A DNA stretch of 64,000 bases from Polytrichum commune. Lineage: Eukaryota > Streptophyta > Polytrichopsida > Polytrichales > Polytrichaceae. Position numbers and translations under genes: made by a program. The notes below the pieces were generated by a model. The model saw nothing but the letters and a program-made list of their open reading frames with translations, ran no database searches and was not told the origin of the DNA. Positions 25,150-36,424 of this stretch are shown here, in pieces. The stretch is from contig OX485804.1 in assembly GCA_950295325.1 (NCBI GenBank), positions 39,060,001 to 39,124,000 on the forward strand, in the 5' to 3' direction. Positions within the stretch are counted from its first letter, which is position 1, and every line of letters begins with the position of its first letter.

Positions 25150-25850
25150 CATTCCGTCACAGGTGCACTAAAGTTTCATCATCGCTACTCCCCTAAATAT
25201 AGCATCTCCGTAGATATTCCACTTACCATCGTTGTCGAATGTGGCAACAACCTAGTTTATAGGCAGAGGTGGTGAACTTCAGGGCCCTTGACCACATTCG
25301 TCTCAAGGGCGCCGAAATTCATCACCGCCTTTGTCACAATCTAGGCCATTAGTAGATATCTCACTTTCAGCTGTTCTAAATCTATGAGATTATCAAGATA
25401 CCGGACAAAGGTGATGAGTTTGCCCAATTCCATCAGTCACCGGGGGCGCTGGAGTTCATCATCACCTCTTACAAAATTCTAGGGCACTGGTAGATGATTC
25501 ACTTTCAACCGAAGTAATATCAGTATAGTTCCTAGATATCGAACAGTTTGTGATGACCTTTTAGGGCACAATCACAGGAACCTGAAGTTCAATACCTTGA
25601 ATCAAATCTAGGCCATTTGTAGATTTTACACTCACACCTGTCCTACTGCCACTTATTATCCTAGATCCTAGATATTGGACAGTTCCGATGACCTCCAAGA
25701 CAGTCGGAGGGCCATATCCTCGGGTTCATTTACATTTACCTCTGCCAAAATCTATTACCTGTCTAGATTTTATAGTGCTGGTAAAACCCCAGACCCTATT
25801 TCCTAGATATGGGACAGAGGTGAAGTGCCTTCCGTAATTCACGTCCCTAG
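25150..25850 (+). repeat. Degenerate tandem array, about 135-140-bp unit, about five copies
   Basis: Successive units carry GGCGC(C/T)GAAATTCATCA, TCTAGGCCAT.GTAGAT, TCACTTTCA and CTAGATAT.GGACAG..GTGATGA blocks in constant order, at roughly 25160, 25300, 25437, 25570 and 25700. Every plus frame has stops and no domain is recognised, so it is treated as non-coding. With the two duplications just upstream, the whole 23.7-25.85 kb stretch is built of decaying direct repeats. Confidence 0.75.
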
Positions 25851-26424
25851 TAAGTCGACGCCAGATTCCGACCGCCGCAAAGGAGGACTATAACCCATCG
25901 GCATCGAAAAATCCAGCGGCCGTCGCCGTTGGATCTACCAAACGGACGGTCAGATGTACTCCTTGCTCCCGCACAGGCCACGTGGAGCTTAACGACACCC
26001 GGGATCGACGGCCGCGGCGACAGGGTGCACTGGTCTAGGCGACATCCAGGACTCGTTCCATACGGACGGTCGGATCTTCTCCGTGTTTCCCTCGCGGGGC
26101 GGCCTAGACCGGTGTCGGTAAGAACGGGTTTCGACCCTTGGATCGAGAAGATCGATGGTCCGGGGTCGCTCTTTTGTTGTGAGGGGCCAAGTGGGTCAGG
26201 GGGAACTGGTGAAATGGTGCAGGTAGGCCCGATCGCCCTCAGCCGTAGATCGCCCTGTGGATCCGAGGGTGCCCCGAATGCTAGTAAACCCGTAAAGTGT
26301 GTTGAAATTATAATGTCCAATTCGGTGGGTGGGCTGACGTACTTTTAAAGTCAGACAAGAGTTGAAGATATGAACTCAACTTAACTAGGGCATCGTGACA
26401 TTGTTGACCTTCGTCATGAATCGT
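25851..26424. other. GC-rich intergenic stretch
   Basis: GC-rich, with repeated CGGACGGTC(A/G)GAT blocks at about 25944 and 26060, which create a long minus-strand frame (25847-26320). That pattern is common in plant intergenic DNA and no domain is recognised. It could include a distant 5' region of the channel gene, but no matching protein segment was seen. Confidence 0.4.
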
Positions 26425-26929
26425 AGGGCCACTTCACACACGAGCCGAGAGCCGTGACCAAGAAATTGTGAGAGCCCAAAAGACCGTGTCCCAAAGGCCG
26501 TCCCAACACGCCTCCAACGTCGTGTAGCGTGGTCACGGACCCTCTAGTGTAGTGTCAAGCCGCATGTGACTCGACCCTCAACCAAAGGCTATTTCAATGA
26601 ATTTCTATTCATGCGGGTCCTCACACATGATGAAATAGAATAAATTAACCGTTGTGAGCATTCGGAGTGCCCTAGTCTCCCCGTTTTGTGTTAGGCCTAC
26701 CTCCAAAAGGTGGTTTTTGAAAATAATCCAAGTGACCATGAAACATGATCCATTTGATGCCATGTAGGAATCCATGTAGACTTTACATCCAGCTTGCATT
26801 CACATATTTCGTTGGTCCCTCGAGCGTAGTGTGAAGCGAACTTGGACCGGCTCCGCCTTTTCCACCAATGAAAGTGCTTGAAGTGTAATGGTCATGAGCT
26901 CTTATTAGTCTCATGTGTGAAGTGGCCCT
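26425..26929 (-). mobile_element. Complete 505-bp AGGGCC-TIR non-autonomous element, copy 1
   Basis: The left end AGGGCCACTTCACACACGAG is mirrored at the right end by CTCATGTGTGAAGTGGCCCT. TIR similarity extends irregularly for about 35 bp to GTGACCA/TGGTCA. The interior matches, in reverse complement, the copy at 53353-53856, which is almost the same length (504 bp). No transposase is present; the shared peptide (around 26605-26799) is a by-product of the repeat. I could not see a convincing target-site duplication, so the superfamily is unassigned. Confidence 0.88.
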
Positions 26930-27149
26930 TGACCCTAACTTTCCAAGCAACCAATTTATAGTTGATGGATGATTACTTCCCTGCATTAACCCCGCCTAAC
27001 TCAATCATCTGCAATCAAATAACTATAAACATCAAGTCAACATAATTATCAACCCATAAACTCTAACCCGTGCAATTTGGAGATGATTAGAATGTGTAAA
27101 GAAATGTCAAAGTGGAAAGTGGTCATGTTTATGTTGTGTTGAGAGCTCA

Positions 27150-27345
27150 TGTGAGTCAAATTAAGGCATTTGGCTTTCATGTGGACACGTCCAACTCCAT
27201 TCACAGTTATGACTTGGGTTGGATCAAAGATTGTCTCATCAGGTTAGTGATTATGAATGCCAAAGATTGGTGCTTAGTTTTTAAAACATGGCTAAGACAA
27301 GTAACATATAAGAGATCAAAACGAAGGTTTATCTTTCTCTTTGAA
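27150..27345 (+). repeat. Diverged copy of the dispersed ~220-bp 'GTGGCCCTATTG' family
   Basis: Shares the ordered blocks GTCCAACTCCA, GGTTGGATCAA.GATTG, CAAAGATTGG and ATAAGAGATCA with the copy at 29210-29430. It is partial and strongly diverged, and no coding function is inferred. Confidence 0.5.
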
Positions 27346-27373
27346 GATCCATGCACTTGTATGCAATTGTGTT

Positions 27374-27783
27374 CACGGGGGGGTCACACCCCCTTACATT
27401 TCATAACCACGTGTGATAAAAGTTTGCTACCCTATATTACATGCCATAGATAATTTTTAAAATTATGATATTTTTTTCTACATACACATAACCATTGATA
27501 ATATCTTTTGTATATATTTTTGAAATTTTTAGTCATCTTCATTTTTGTAGTAATTTGTTTAGTTCAATGTTGCGTCATTCTAGTTAGAAACGGTATGTAT
27601 TATAAAAAAAACAAATCATCAAATTTGGTTACCAATTTTTACTATGTAATAGATACTATGTATATCTACTCATGAAAAAAGAATCATAAACTTTTGAACC
27701 ATTTTGGTGATGCTTTTATGTAAAAGTAGATTTTGTTTTATCGCACGTGGTGTTCAACTTGACAATGAAGTGCACCCCCCGTG
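27374..27783. mobile_element. hAT-type MITE, second copy, with perfect 8-bp TSD
   Basis: The octamer ATTGTGTT flanks both ends exactly (27366-27373 and 27784-27791). The ends are CACGGGGGGGTCAC and, reversed, CACGGGGGGTGCAC. The 410-bp body is colinear with the element at 626-1037 (412 bp), sharing the GTCATTCTAGTTAGAAACGG core and the ACTATGTAATAGATAC block. The TIRs are more decayed than in the first copy, so this insertion is older or belongs to another subfamily. Confidence 0.92.
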
Positions 27784-27791
27784 ATTGTGTT

Positions 27792-29049
27792 AACTATTGG
27801 ACCTAATATGTTTAGTAAAAGACAAAATTCGTGTTGAGTTGGCACTTGGTTGTTGGTTGGAAGAAACTAAGCATGGGACCCAATAAGAAGGTTTATCGAC
27901 TTTTACCCTAGAAGATGTGAGTCCATTCACATTAATCCTAACATATTGAAATGGGCCTTTCAAGATGGAATTCTTTGCTACATTGTAGCTATTGAGAGGA
28001 TTTTACTTCACCGTGGAAACATGGTTCTCAAAAGCATCTTTGAGGGATGGCATGGAATGCTCATTTGTACCTTCAATATGAAATGGGGTGATGTGTGGGA
28101 TTAAATAGGAAGCATGAAAGAGGAGACCTTCATTTGGACACTTTAACACAAAGTTGTTGCAATGAATTCTTGGAGAGTCAATTTTATGATAGATGTTGAA
28201 GATATATGCCACATGTGTGTGCTCTTTGATATCGCGGAAACCATTGTTCACTAAATTTGGTATTCCCAAATTGCTAGCATGAGCATGGGGTTTGTTTGTT
28301 GGGATCTTTCATACCTTAAAGGCTAGACTTAAGCAGAAAGGGCCATGGAGACTCCTAGGTTGGCATCATGGGATATTCATGAAGAAAAATCCCAAATTCT
28401 TATCAAGTATATTAGAATCGGTTCCTCTTAGTAGGGGTTACTCTTTGGATCATCTAGATCGAGCAAGATGACCACACCTTCAATCATAATAAGGGAGATG
28501 TGCTTGAATCGAGTGAATCTAAGAAAGACCACAAGAATGCTTAAAATTGCATTGGATGATGTGTTCAAAATATGCTAACCATTCTAGGCTCCATAGTCAA
28601 CATGATAGGGAGGATGAGAATCTTCACTTTGATAAGAGAATTAAGTAATCATACAAGATCCAAAATTTGAGGCAAATGGTTGCATGCATGATTTGGATAT
28701 TCTAACCATCTTGTACTAATTGCATGTCTCGTATCCTATGAGAACAATGTGGGTGCGAAGAGAAATAGATCCAAACTGCACGTGGTGGGATGTGAAGAAA
28801 GTTCACCAAACCATCTTGGCAAGGTCTCCTTGATCATGCCGGCATCGTGTGGGAGAAAGGCTATAAAATCATCAAAATATTCTAATAAAAATAAAGAAGG
28901 CTTACATTTACAACAATCCCTCCATAATTTTGACATGGCATTAGCGATGAACAAACTCCTCTACGATAGGTTGAATACAAGGGAAATGACTTTGACCCAC
29001 TAGGGCACCTATTGCTTGCTTAGTTGATCATGCTTAGCTTGACATTCAC
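27792..29049. other. Intergenic spacer with old repeat scraps
   Basis: No intact gene recognised. A minus-strand frame at 28003-28269 is open for 88 codons but matches nothing I recognise. A block near 28570-28740 resembles 50220-50450 and 14120-14240 and is probably an old dispersed repeat. Confidence 0.35.
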
Positions 29050-29195
29050 ACTCATTAGGGTTTTGTGGCTCCACCGGAGCACCTAAGAGAGTTCCCCCAC
29101 TTTCTTTTGTCCAGATCATAGATGACCTTGTATGTTTTTTGACAACTAAATAAATTTGCTTCACTTGTCTCAAAAATAAAATAAAATAAATCTAT
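29050..29195 (+). mobile_element. Probable LINE 3' end with A-rich tail
   Basis: The segment ends CTTGTCTCAAAAATAAAA followed by repeated TAAAA units (about 29165-29190), the tail style of plant non-LTR retrotransposons. The reverse-oriented element at 36.43-36.83 kb ends in the related TTTTGTCTCAAAAG. No RT domain is recognisable immediately upstream. Confidence 0.4.
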
Positions 29196-29209
29196 TGAAC
29201 ATGTGTCAT

Positions 29210-29430
29210 ATGTGGCCCTATTGTGGGCACTTCCAACTCCACAAACAATCGTGACCGTTGGATTGAATCAAGAATTGCCTCATTGTTTTAGCAATTTTGA
29301 ATCATAAAGATTGGCATTTCAAGTTTGAACACCGTAGTTGAGATGCAAAAGTTATAAGAGATCATATTGAAAAACCCTTTCCTCTTTAAGTGGTCACATA
29401 GGCCCTCCCCACTATGTTATCTGTTGCACC
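29210..29430 (+). repeat. Dispersed ~220-bp 'GTGGCCCTATTG' repeat family, copy
   Basis: It begins near GTGGCCCTATTGTGGGCACT and continues through CCAACTCCA, TTGGATTGAATCAAGAATTG, TTTAGCAATT, ATTTCAAGTTTGAA, GTTATAAGAGATCA and GGCCCTCCCC. Relatives in the same order occur at 45683-45890 (+), and reversed at 47072-47285, 52390-52610 and 33230-33385. It is non-coding and probably an old MITE or SINE-like family; I cannot assign it. Confidence 0.65.
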
Positions 29431-30727
29431 CAAAACGGCTAGTTATTTTCTTCCCTTTCTTTCTTTCTTTCTTTCTTCTTGAGCACATACTCAAATTGTA
29501 CCAAAACACATTTCCTTTTGGTGTTTGTTCTTAATATCATGCCTTGCCCATATAACACTCAATATCTAGGCATCCAATTAATAAGAGTGACCATGGCATA
29601 AAGCCCACATAAGTTACATTAGTTTGGACGAGGCATGCGATAAGACGGGCAATTCTAGAGTTGATGGACTACTATAAAGCGAGGTCAACTTCTAGTTGAG
29701 AATTAAGAAGTAAGTAAGAATATTAAGCAAGCTTCACAACGAAAGTAGCTCACCTTAGTTTTGTAGCTTTGTTGTCAGTGAACCCGATTCTCGAAGTAGT
29801 ACGGTGGAGATTCAATGCCCATAGTTAGTCCGTGCATAACATTAGTCAGATGGCTTGGGTGCAGACTTGGGGCCCATGGAATCTTGGAGGCTTTCTTCTA
29901 AGGTAGAAGCACCTTAACTCCTAAACGCTCAAGCCTTCGAATTCCGTTTTCAAGCATTTCCAACACGCGTGTTGAAATTTTTTATTGCGTAGAAAAACAA
30001 ACAGGCTCCTCCGTTTCCCTAGAAATCAAACAACACGGATGTGAACTAGACTACCATGTATTCTTGTCATGAAATTTGAAGTCAATCGGACCATACGTGT
30101 TAGGACGGCTTGGCATATGAACATGGGCCTTTGTCCGGGGGAATACTAGAGAAAACCCTGAAAAGTTTCGTTTCATTCGGTCACGGCACAAATTTTTTAC
30201 ACTTGGCACCTCTGTCATCATATATTATGTGGATGGCAAATGAGCTGCTCCCAAAATCTGGGTTTTTTGGAGCAAATTTAGATGAGATCATCTTGGGAGA
30301 TTTCCTTCTTCTTCTTCTTCTTCTTCTTTTGATAACAAAAGCAACATGTGCACGAATGTTTTTCCAAATCCATTTGGTCAAGTTGTGCACAACCATCACC
30401 TTGTCCTAAGGGTAATAAACAACCCCACCCAAACTAGGAATCATATGTGAAAGACATTGGCTCTTAAATTAAACTCTTAAATTTGGCTCTTACATTTGGG
30501 TAGTTCATGGGACCGCCTCCCAAAACAAGCAATGCCAGACTAATAAAAATTCCTACATGCTTAGAATGTGAGATTTTTATATGTTATTTTGGCCCACATG
30601 GTAGTGGGCACACGACCCTACACTATAGACATTTTCATCGACATAAATTGTCACCTAGTGGGTCGCAAACCCCATCATAATATTAGGTGGCAAACCATTT
30701 TGGGTTGCATAAGCATTCAAGGGTTAA
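29431..30727. other. Intergenic spacer
   Basis: Contains a short (TTTC)n run at about 29452-29476, and a lone AAGGTAGAAGCACCTTAA block at about 29900 resembling the TIR of the element at 54562. No gene recognised. Confidence 0.4.
30305..30328 (+). repeat. (CTT)8 microsatellite
   Basis: About eight uninterrupted CTT triplets. They account for the Leu-rich and Arg-rich runs in the open frames that cross them. Confidence 0.9.
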
Positions 30728-31010
30728 ACCAAAAAGTTTAGGTATTAGGCATATGTGTGGCAGCCACACGAACCAAAGAAATTATTCTCGAATAGAAAAA
30801 AACAAAAAAACTCAGTTGCACTACAAGTTTTTTTTTTCCTTCCCAATATTGAAGTAAATACAAAATTTTGAAGTGAAAATTGTGTTGGCACCCAAAATTG
30901 TTAAGGGGCTTGATGTTCACATGGTGAACATTCTCAAAAATCAATGTGTACTTACTTGCAAGACTTCAAGAGCGGTTTTGGGTGATGTCTTGGTTTGAGG
31001 TGTGTAGAAC
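30728..31010 (-). mobile_element. Diverged reverse-oriented copy of the AGGTAGGAGCACC element
   Basis: The reverse complement is colinear with 54562-54888, sharing GAGAATGTTCACCATGTGAA, CATCAAG, GGTGCCAACACAA, TTCACTTCAAAA and CATATGCC.AATAC blocks, and ending in AAACCAA-type termini. The TIRs are worn (CACCTCAAACCAA at the right end). It abuts the hAT-type MITE whose TSD starts at 31016. Confidence 0.65.
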
Positions 31011-31023
31011 ATATTCTTAGGCT

Positions 31024-31268
31024 CTCGGGGGGGTCACTCCCTTTTATATTTTGCATACACGTGCGTTCGGGACCTATTTATTGGGGGGGTTATTTACCTT
31101 GCAGAAAAGATCATAAGGTGATGGTATTTTACATGTAAACATGTTTCATTATTTTAAAATCCCCTATTTTACATGTACATTTTTTGTAAAATTTATCTAT
31201 AATGAATATATTGGACCCTATTTTTTATCGCACGTTGTTCTATGATTTTCGCCAGTGAACCCCCCAAG
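31024..31268. mobile_element. hAT-type MITE, short third member, with perfect 8-bp TSD
   Basis: The octamer CTTAGGCT flanks both ends exactly (31016-31023 and 31269-31276). The ends are CTCGGGGGGGTCACTC and, reversed, CTTGGGGGGTTCACTG. The terminal motif and the subterminal TTTTATCGCACGT block link it to the 27374-27783 element, but it is only 245 bp, consistent with an internally deleted derivative. Confidence 0.88.
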
Positions 31269-31276
31269 CTTAGGCT

Positions 31277-33229
31277 ATGGTCTGAATAAGAATTTATTTA
31301 TTTCTTGTCTTTTGGACTTAAGATGGAAAGTGACGGGCTATAGTTGGATGAATGCCATTTAGGAGTGGTTACAATAGGCAATAGGCAGAAGGTAGAGGTT
31401 ATAACTATCTACCTAAGATGAAGATAAGAGGTTATTGCTTGAGGAAGCCAGAGGGTCATTTTCAATGAGGATAGTTTGGCTATAGACAAGAGACTTACTT
31501 ACAAAATGTTAAATTTTTGTTTATGGCTAAGAGCCGACATTGAGTGATTTTTATGACTACTTGTGATAGGAGTAATGTGAGGCAATGCAGTGATTGCTAA
31601 ACTTAGACTATCGCCCATAAATTGAAAGTGATTTCTTTGAAATAAGAGAATAGAGCAATGTGATTTTGTTGAAATATGTATGAATGTGCATGTGTATGTG
31701 TATGTGCACGTGGGTAGGAATCGAGGAAAGATTGGAATGCTAGCCCAAGGCCTACATCGATCAAGAAGAGTAAATGACTTGTAATGTATATTGCTGCAAG
31801 TAATTTCTAAATGCAGTGGGTTGGGGTCCTTGGAATTGTTGTCGTTGTGGCTCCCTTGCGCAACCTCCACCATTGCCACAACTCTACAACATGTAGCGAA
31901 GCATGCGGTTGGGGAATTTTTATGAAGATGCATGGATGGGGGGACTAAGGGTTGTTTACATCGTGGATCATGAAGTTGTCCCTTGCTCCTCTATAATATA
32001 TGATTGGCCATTGAACTCGTCCTAGGACCACTTTTGTTTACGTCAAGGAAAAAAAATATATGTAAGAGTGACCATGAAGCTTGAGGTCCCCAATAGGTCT
32101 ATTTCTAAGCCTACACTATCCACTGTCATGGTCCAATTGGTTTTGGGGTGAGAGAGGCAAAAACTGTTCTCTCACAACAAATGTCAAGGGACCATGACAC
32201 ATATATGTTTTGTTATATATGTATATGCCAAACGTCACTATAGTTAAGAGGAAAGAAGGGGAGAAGGTCAAACACGAAGAAACAAAATCCCAAAACTGCC
32301 ATTTTGAGACATATAATAAGGAAATCGGCACGCCCACTTTTTGGTGCATGGTCACTCCTCTTGATCCATGTTCGGTTTACACCTAGTGGTAGGCCAAAGG
32401 GTTGAAGGAAATGCATTGTTCATAAATCGGGCCATGGAAGTGTGACCATTGAGAGAAAGGCCATCCAACATGGGTCGACTTGGTGGTCCTTGATGTAAGC
32501 CCTTTGGGGGGATTCCATGTCCGGTATTCTCAAGGCACTAGTGGCTAGCTAGGAACTAGTATAGTGTGTCACTATAGTGCCCACCCCGAGAGGGGTTAGT
32601 AGTCTTGCACCACTGGTATTATGCCCTGAGGGTTTAATGCCAAGGGTGGGTCCAACGGGCATTCCAATCACGCTGATCACATGGTCAACGTTTCTTCTTC
32701 TTTCTTCTTTTCTCCTTGATGTACACAGCCCCTCAGCTTCGCATTCGTGGATTTGATTGATAAAGCCAAGCTTAACAGGGTTAGGCAATACAGGTGACCT
32801 TGCATTCATTGTAGAAAAAGTTCAGAGGTTGGGTAGGTATTTGGGATTGTGTGTGAGCTTTGTGTTAATTCAGCAGTTACGCATTCAAGACCTAATGATG
32901 CAATCATCGCCAACTTACATAAGTGATGCTTGATGTGATGAAGTTACATTGATTTCAATTCGGAGTAGGTAATATGCCTACCTGCCAGAAGGAACTGAAC
33001 TTCGAAGCCAATCTACCCTCAGGCGTTTATATCTGCTCACCGCTTGTTGAGTGATATATGGCATGGCTTGTAATCCAGAATGGACACCAAAAAGACACGT
33101 GTGACGATGAGGTTGGAGTATGTGCTCAGCATACATAGATATAATGCTAGCTCCAGATACTGAACACGATTGGAATATAGCCTCTGTGATCATTTGAAGA
33201 ACCCTTCATGTTGGATTGAACAAGTAACG
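31277..33229. other. Intergenic spacer
   Basis: No gene or bounded element recognised. Open frames at 31499-31933 and 32549-32809 (minus) have no family resemblance. Confidence 0.4.
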
Positions 33230-33385
33230 TAAATTGCATTTCTTCTCCAATATGAGATCCGAAATGACAGTGGTTGTGATTCGCAATTGCTAACTGAATG
33301 GGAGATACTAGTTACCAAGTTGACCCAGTGGTCATGAATGGTTGTTGGGTTAGGAGTGCCCACAGCAGGGTCACATTTACATGCT
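33230..33385 (-). repeat. Diverged reverse copy of the 'GTGGCCCTATTG' family
   Basis: The reverse complement shares the CAATTGCTAACT, ATGAGATC and GGAGTGCCCA-type blocks, in the expected order, with the copies at 47072 and 29210. It is strongly diverged, so the ends are approximate. Confidence 0.45.
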
Positions 33386-34799
33386 TTAATTCATATCCGC
33401 TCATTGTTTTACAACTCTTCTGCCGCAAACAACACTCTCCAGTGCACCATTCTACTAAAGACACACATCATCTGATATGGTCTACGAATGACACTCTTCA
33501 TGTCCTCATAGTTGTCCTTCCCAAATGAACAAATCCATGCCTACGTCCAGGGAGAACCGGCGCTTAGTTGCAGATGAACCGGTTGAGTTTGAGAAAATAA
33601 GCGGTTGAAGTTCAAGACTTTAGGATAATTACCAATGATTTTAGAGGAATGTATAGAATATACCTCAAATGAATGACAGCAAAACTGGAAGACGTCAACA
33701 TGTACCCAGCTGGATTTAGAATAAAGAAACTATGCCCAAAAACTTCCCAGGCACTGATCCATAACCCATAGTTGTGTCCTTGTAAGATGAACAATTAATT
33801 CTTGCCCTCATGCCAAATCAGCCACTTATTATGTTTGGGAAGGTTTATCTACCTTCTAAGCTTACTACCCAGCCTCTATTTGCTTCGGGAGTTGATTTTT
33901 ATGGGTTTAGGTTTCTTGAGTTGTATCTTGTGGATTCGGAATTAAGCTGAAGTCCCATTGTAGTTTATGTCTGGACTCTTACTGTGGAATCGATTTTCAG
34001 TCTACAAGGTGCAGAAAGACAAAGTTAGACATCTGCATTTGTTGCAATGGTATGTTTCGAGTGTTTCATTTTGCAAAATATCTCAAGAGCAATGTTATGG
34101 CTGAAGCAACATGTGGTGAAAGCCTTGCAACTTTATCGTCATCTGGTTGAAGCCACAGTTTTGTTAAGATGGGCCCCCCTGGGTGGACCAGTGCCGGACC
34201 AAAACTTGTCAATGAATGGCTTTGTATAGGGGAATGCCCTAAGGATTTGAGGGCATGTGCTCAAACATCCCATAACGCACTCCCCTCAGCCCATTCCACT
34301 GCATAAAGACCATGTGCAACAATCAAATGAGTGGATTCTACTACTAAAATAACAAACAAATTTTAAAGAACAAGAGAAAGTACCGGGCCTTTATAATGGC
34401 CAACCTCTTGTGAACACCACACAAGCGCAAGCCTTGATGTAAGAGGCGGCAAAGCGTGGAGGTATGCTACCTACACGAAACATTTGGTTTTTGGGTGGCA
34501 TTAAAATTGAAGTGCTATGCTAAATAGAGTGGTCTTTGTGACTTGTCATGTAGCAACAAGTGTCATGCGACACCCTCTCTAGTTGCCACCTACTGATTGC
34601 AAGACAATCCATGCCGGTCGATGATGAATCGTGTGGGGCCACACTAAATCAAATGTTTGGTGTATCTTTCACGCAAAGAATGTCCATTTTCACCCTTAAG
34701 TTATTATGTCTACAAATGTCGTAGTTACATAGGCTATGGAGCTATTTTGCATGATGAACTAGCTAGACCTTGTTTCTTGAGTATTGTAAACCTATAAAA
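33386..34799. other. Intergenic spacer
   Basis: No gene, RNA or bounded repeat recognised in this stretch. Confidence 0.4.
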
Positions 34800-35110
34800 T
34801 ATAAGGCATGGATTCCTTGTCCATATCTTTTTAGGCTTTCTCCCAAGCGATTTAGACATATGCAAGACGTAGACCTTGCCAAATAGATTATATAACCTTC
34901 CTAGCAATCCCACATGTTGTTATTGAAGGCAAGGTCATTCCTTTGAATCCAAATGATCCACAATGTGATACTTCTAAGGAGAAGCCATAGTCTAGCATAC
35001 TTGCTAAAAATCTCATGGTATCAGTCTAGGGCTCTCCAAGGACCTTTCAAGTTAGGCCTAGCTTTCATGGTATTGATAGAACCCAATAGCAGCATCCCAT
35101 GGTATTCATG
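34800..35110 (-). pseudogene. Decayed non-LTR retrotransposon RT C-terminal fragment
   Basis: On the minus strand one can read IFSKYARLWLLLRSITL, then LWIIWIQRNDLAFNN..WD, the typical tail of plant LINE reverse transcriptases (W.I/V..ERN...F). Stops follow almost immediately (after MWDC) and in the flanks, and frame changes are needed, so it is a dead fragment. No neighbouring ORF1 or endonuclease was seen. Confidence 0.6.
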
Positions 35111-35239
35111 TGGGCGAGACCACACTTGACCTAAAATAGAATTAGGATTGAAGGGCTATTCTCCTCTACCTAGGTGCTATTCTTAACAAAGATCTTAACC
35201 CTAAGTTCCAAAGCAAAATGGGGAGGTGGGTGGCGAAGT

Positions 35240-35260
35240 GGGGGGGGGGGGGGGGGGGGG
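35240..35260 (+). repeat. (G)21 homopolymer
   Basis: An uninterrupted 21-base G run within a G-rich stretch (35220-35262). Such tracts form quadruplexes and are prone to sequencing length error. Confidence 0.9.
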
Positions 35261-35802
35261 TGGTTTGCAAACTCGGGCGAGGTATTGAGGGTGATGGAGC
35301 TTGCTACATCAGTAATAGTATTAAGTTCAAACATGCATGCAATTGCTCGAGTTCTATGATGTTGAATGGATTTTGACATTTAATGTTGATATTCGTTATA
35401 CAAATTTCTATATAATATATGGGTGAGCACACATTGGGTGGCTGAGAAAACAAAACTTAAGTTATATGGATTAATGCAACTATGAACTTTTCTAGCCAAC
35501 ATAACATCTTAGATTTCCAGCCCACCATAAATTGGGGATTAAATGCAGGCAACCACTTTAAGAAAAAGTATTGAAGTCCATGCCAACTTTCCTGGATTTA
35601 CTATAGATTTAGAGTATATTCTATTCACATCTCACGAGTTCCAACAAGATTGAGAGAACCATATCCAGGTGCTAATCGATTAATTATAGAACTCACCAAT
35701 AGAACTTCCCATACAATTATACACTCTCAAGCTTACTATGGGCTTTCAGCAATGGGCCAGTTAATAAACCAACCTCACTATCCCAACACTTTGCTGAATT
35801 AG

Positions 35803-36368
35803 GATTTAACACTTGGTACAAATTGACAACCATGTGGAAGACATCATGGGTTTATCTCATTGGAAAACCCATGACAACCCAACCACATCAAAATCAACAT
35901 ATGCTGATATCAAGGAGGTTTTTCTTGCTAAAGACTGGAACTCTTTCCATCTCTATGGGAAGAAACAAGATTACCTCCGCCTCAAGGATTTTCTTAAATA
36001 CAAACATGTATTGTACTTGAAGCAACCATTAACTCCACTACATTGCAAGATCATTGCTACATATTGCACTTCGAACCATAGACTTGCCATTGAAATTGGA
36101 CGATGGACAATTACCCCTTATCTCTAGAGATACTAGACTATGCCACTTTATCTCCTATAATGTAATTGAAAATGAGGCACATTTTGTGTTGGAATGTCCC
36201 CTATACGACCCCATTAGAGATAAGTTTCCATCACTATTTGAGAACGTAGTTCCAAGAAGCCTCAACTCTTTCTTTTAATTAGACCAACAAGTTAACATTA
36301 GCCTCTATCTCATGACGGCTACCACACTTTGCCACTCTAGAGAATTAATTGGTTTGAAACCATCTTGA
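35803..36368 (+). pseudogene. LINE-type reverse transcriptase C-terminus (zf-RVT), frameshifted
   Basis: The first part reads in one frame from about 35803 (WYKLTTMWKTSWVYL shifts to KDWNSFHLYGKK...YCTSNHRLAIEIGRW). After about 36115 the reading continues in another frame with the zinc-knuckle-like zf-RVT signature DTRLCHF..YNVIENEAHFVLECPLY and then PIRDKFPSLF. An in-frame stop follows NSFF, but similarity-like sequence continues to RELIGLKPS and a TGA at 36366-36368. Frameshifts and stops show it is inactive. zf-RVT is the C-terminal module of plant LINE RT proteins. It lies tail-to-tail with the LINE end at 36425-36830. Confidence 0.75.
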
Positions 36369-36424
36369 TGTACTTTTTGTCCCACTAGCCTTTTCGGCTT
36401 CCTGGACTTTAGAATCAGTTTCAT

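Noticed and set aside
25847-26320. 157-codon minus-strand open frame
   Set aside because: GC-rich sequence with repeated CGGACGGTC blocks keeps several frames open on both strands; no domain, and no resemblance to the missing channel N-terminus.
26605-26799. Apparent conserved 64-residue protein shared with 53481-53675
   Set aside because: Both frames lie inside copies of the 505-bp TIR element; peptide similarity follows from DNA repeat identity and no domain is recognised.
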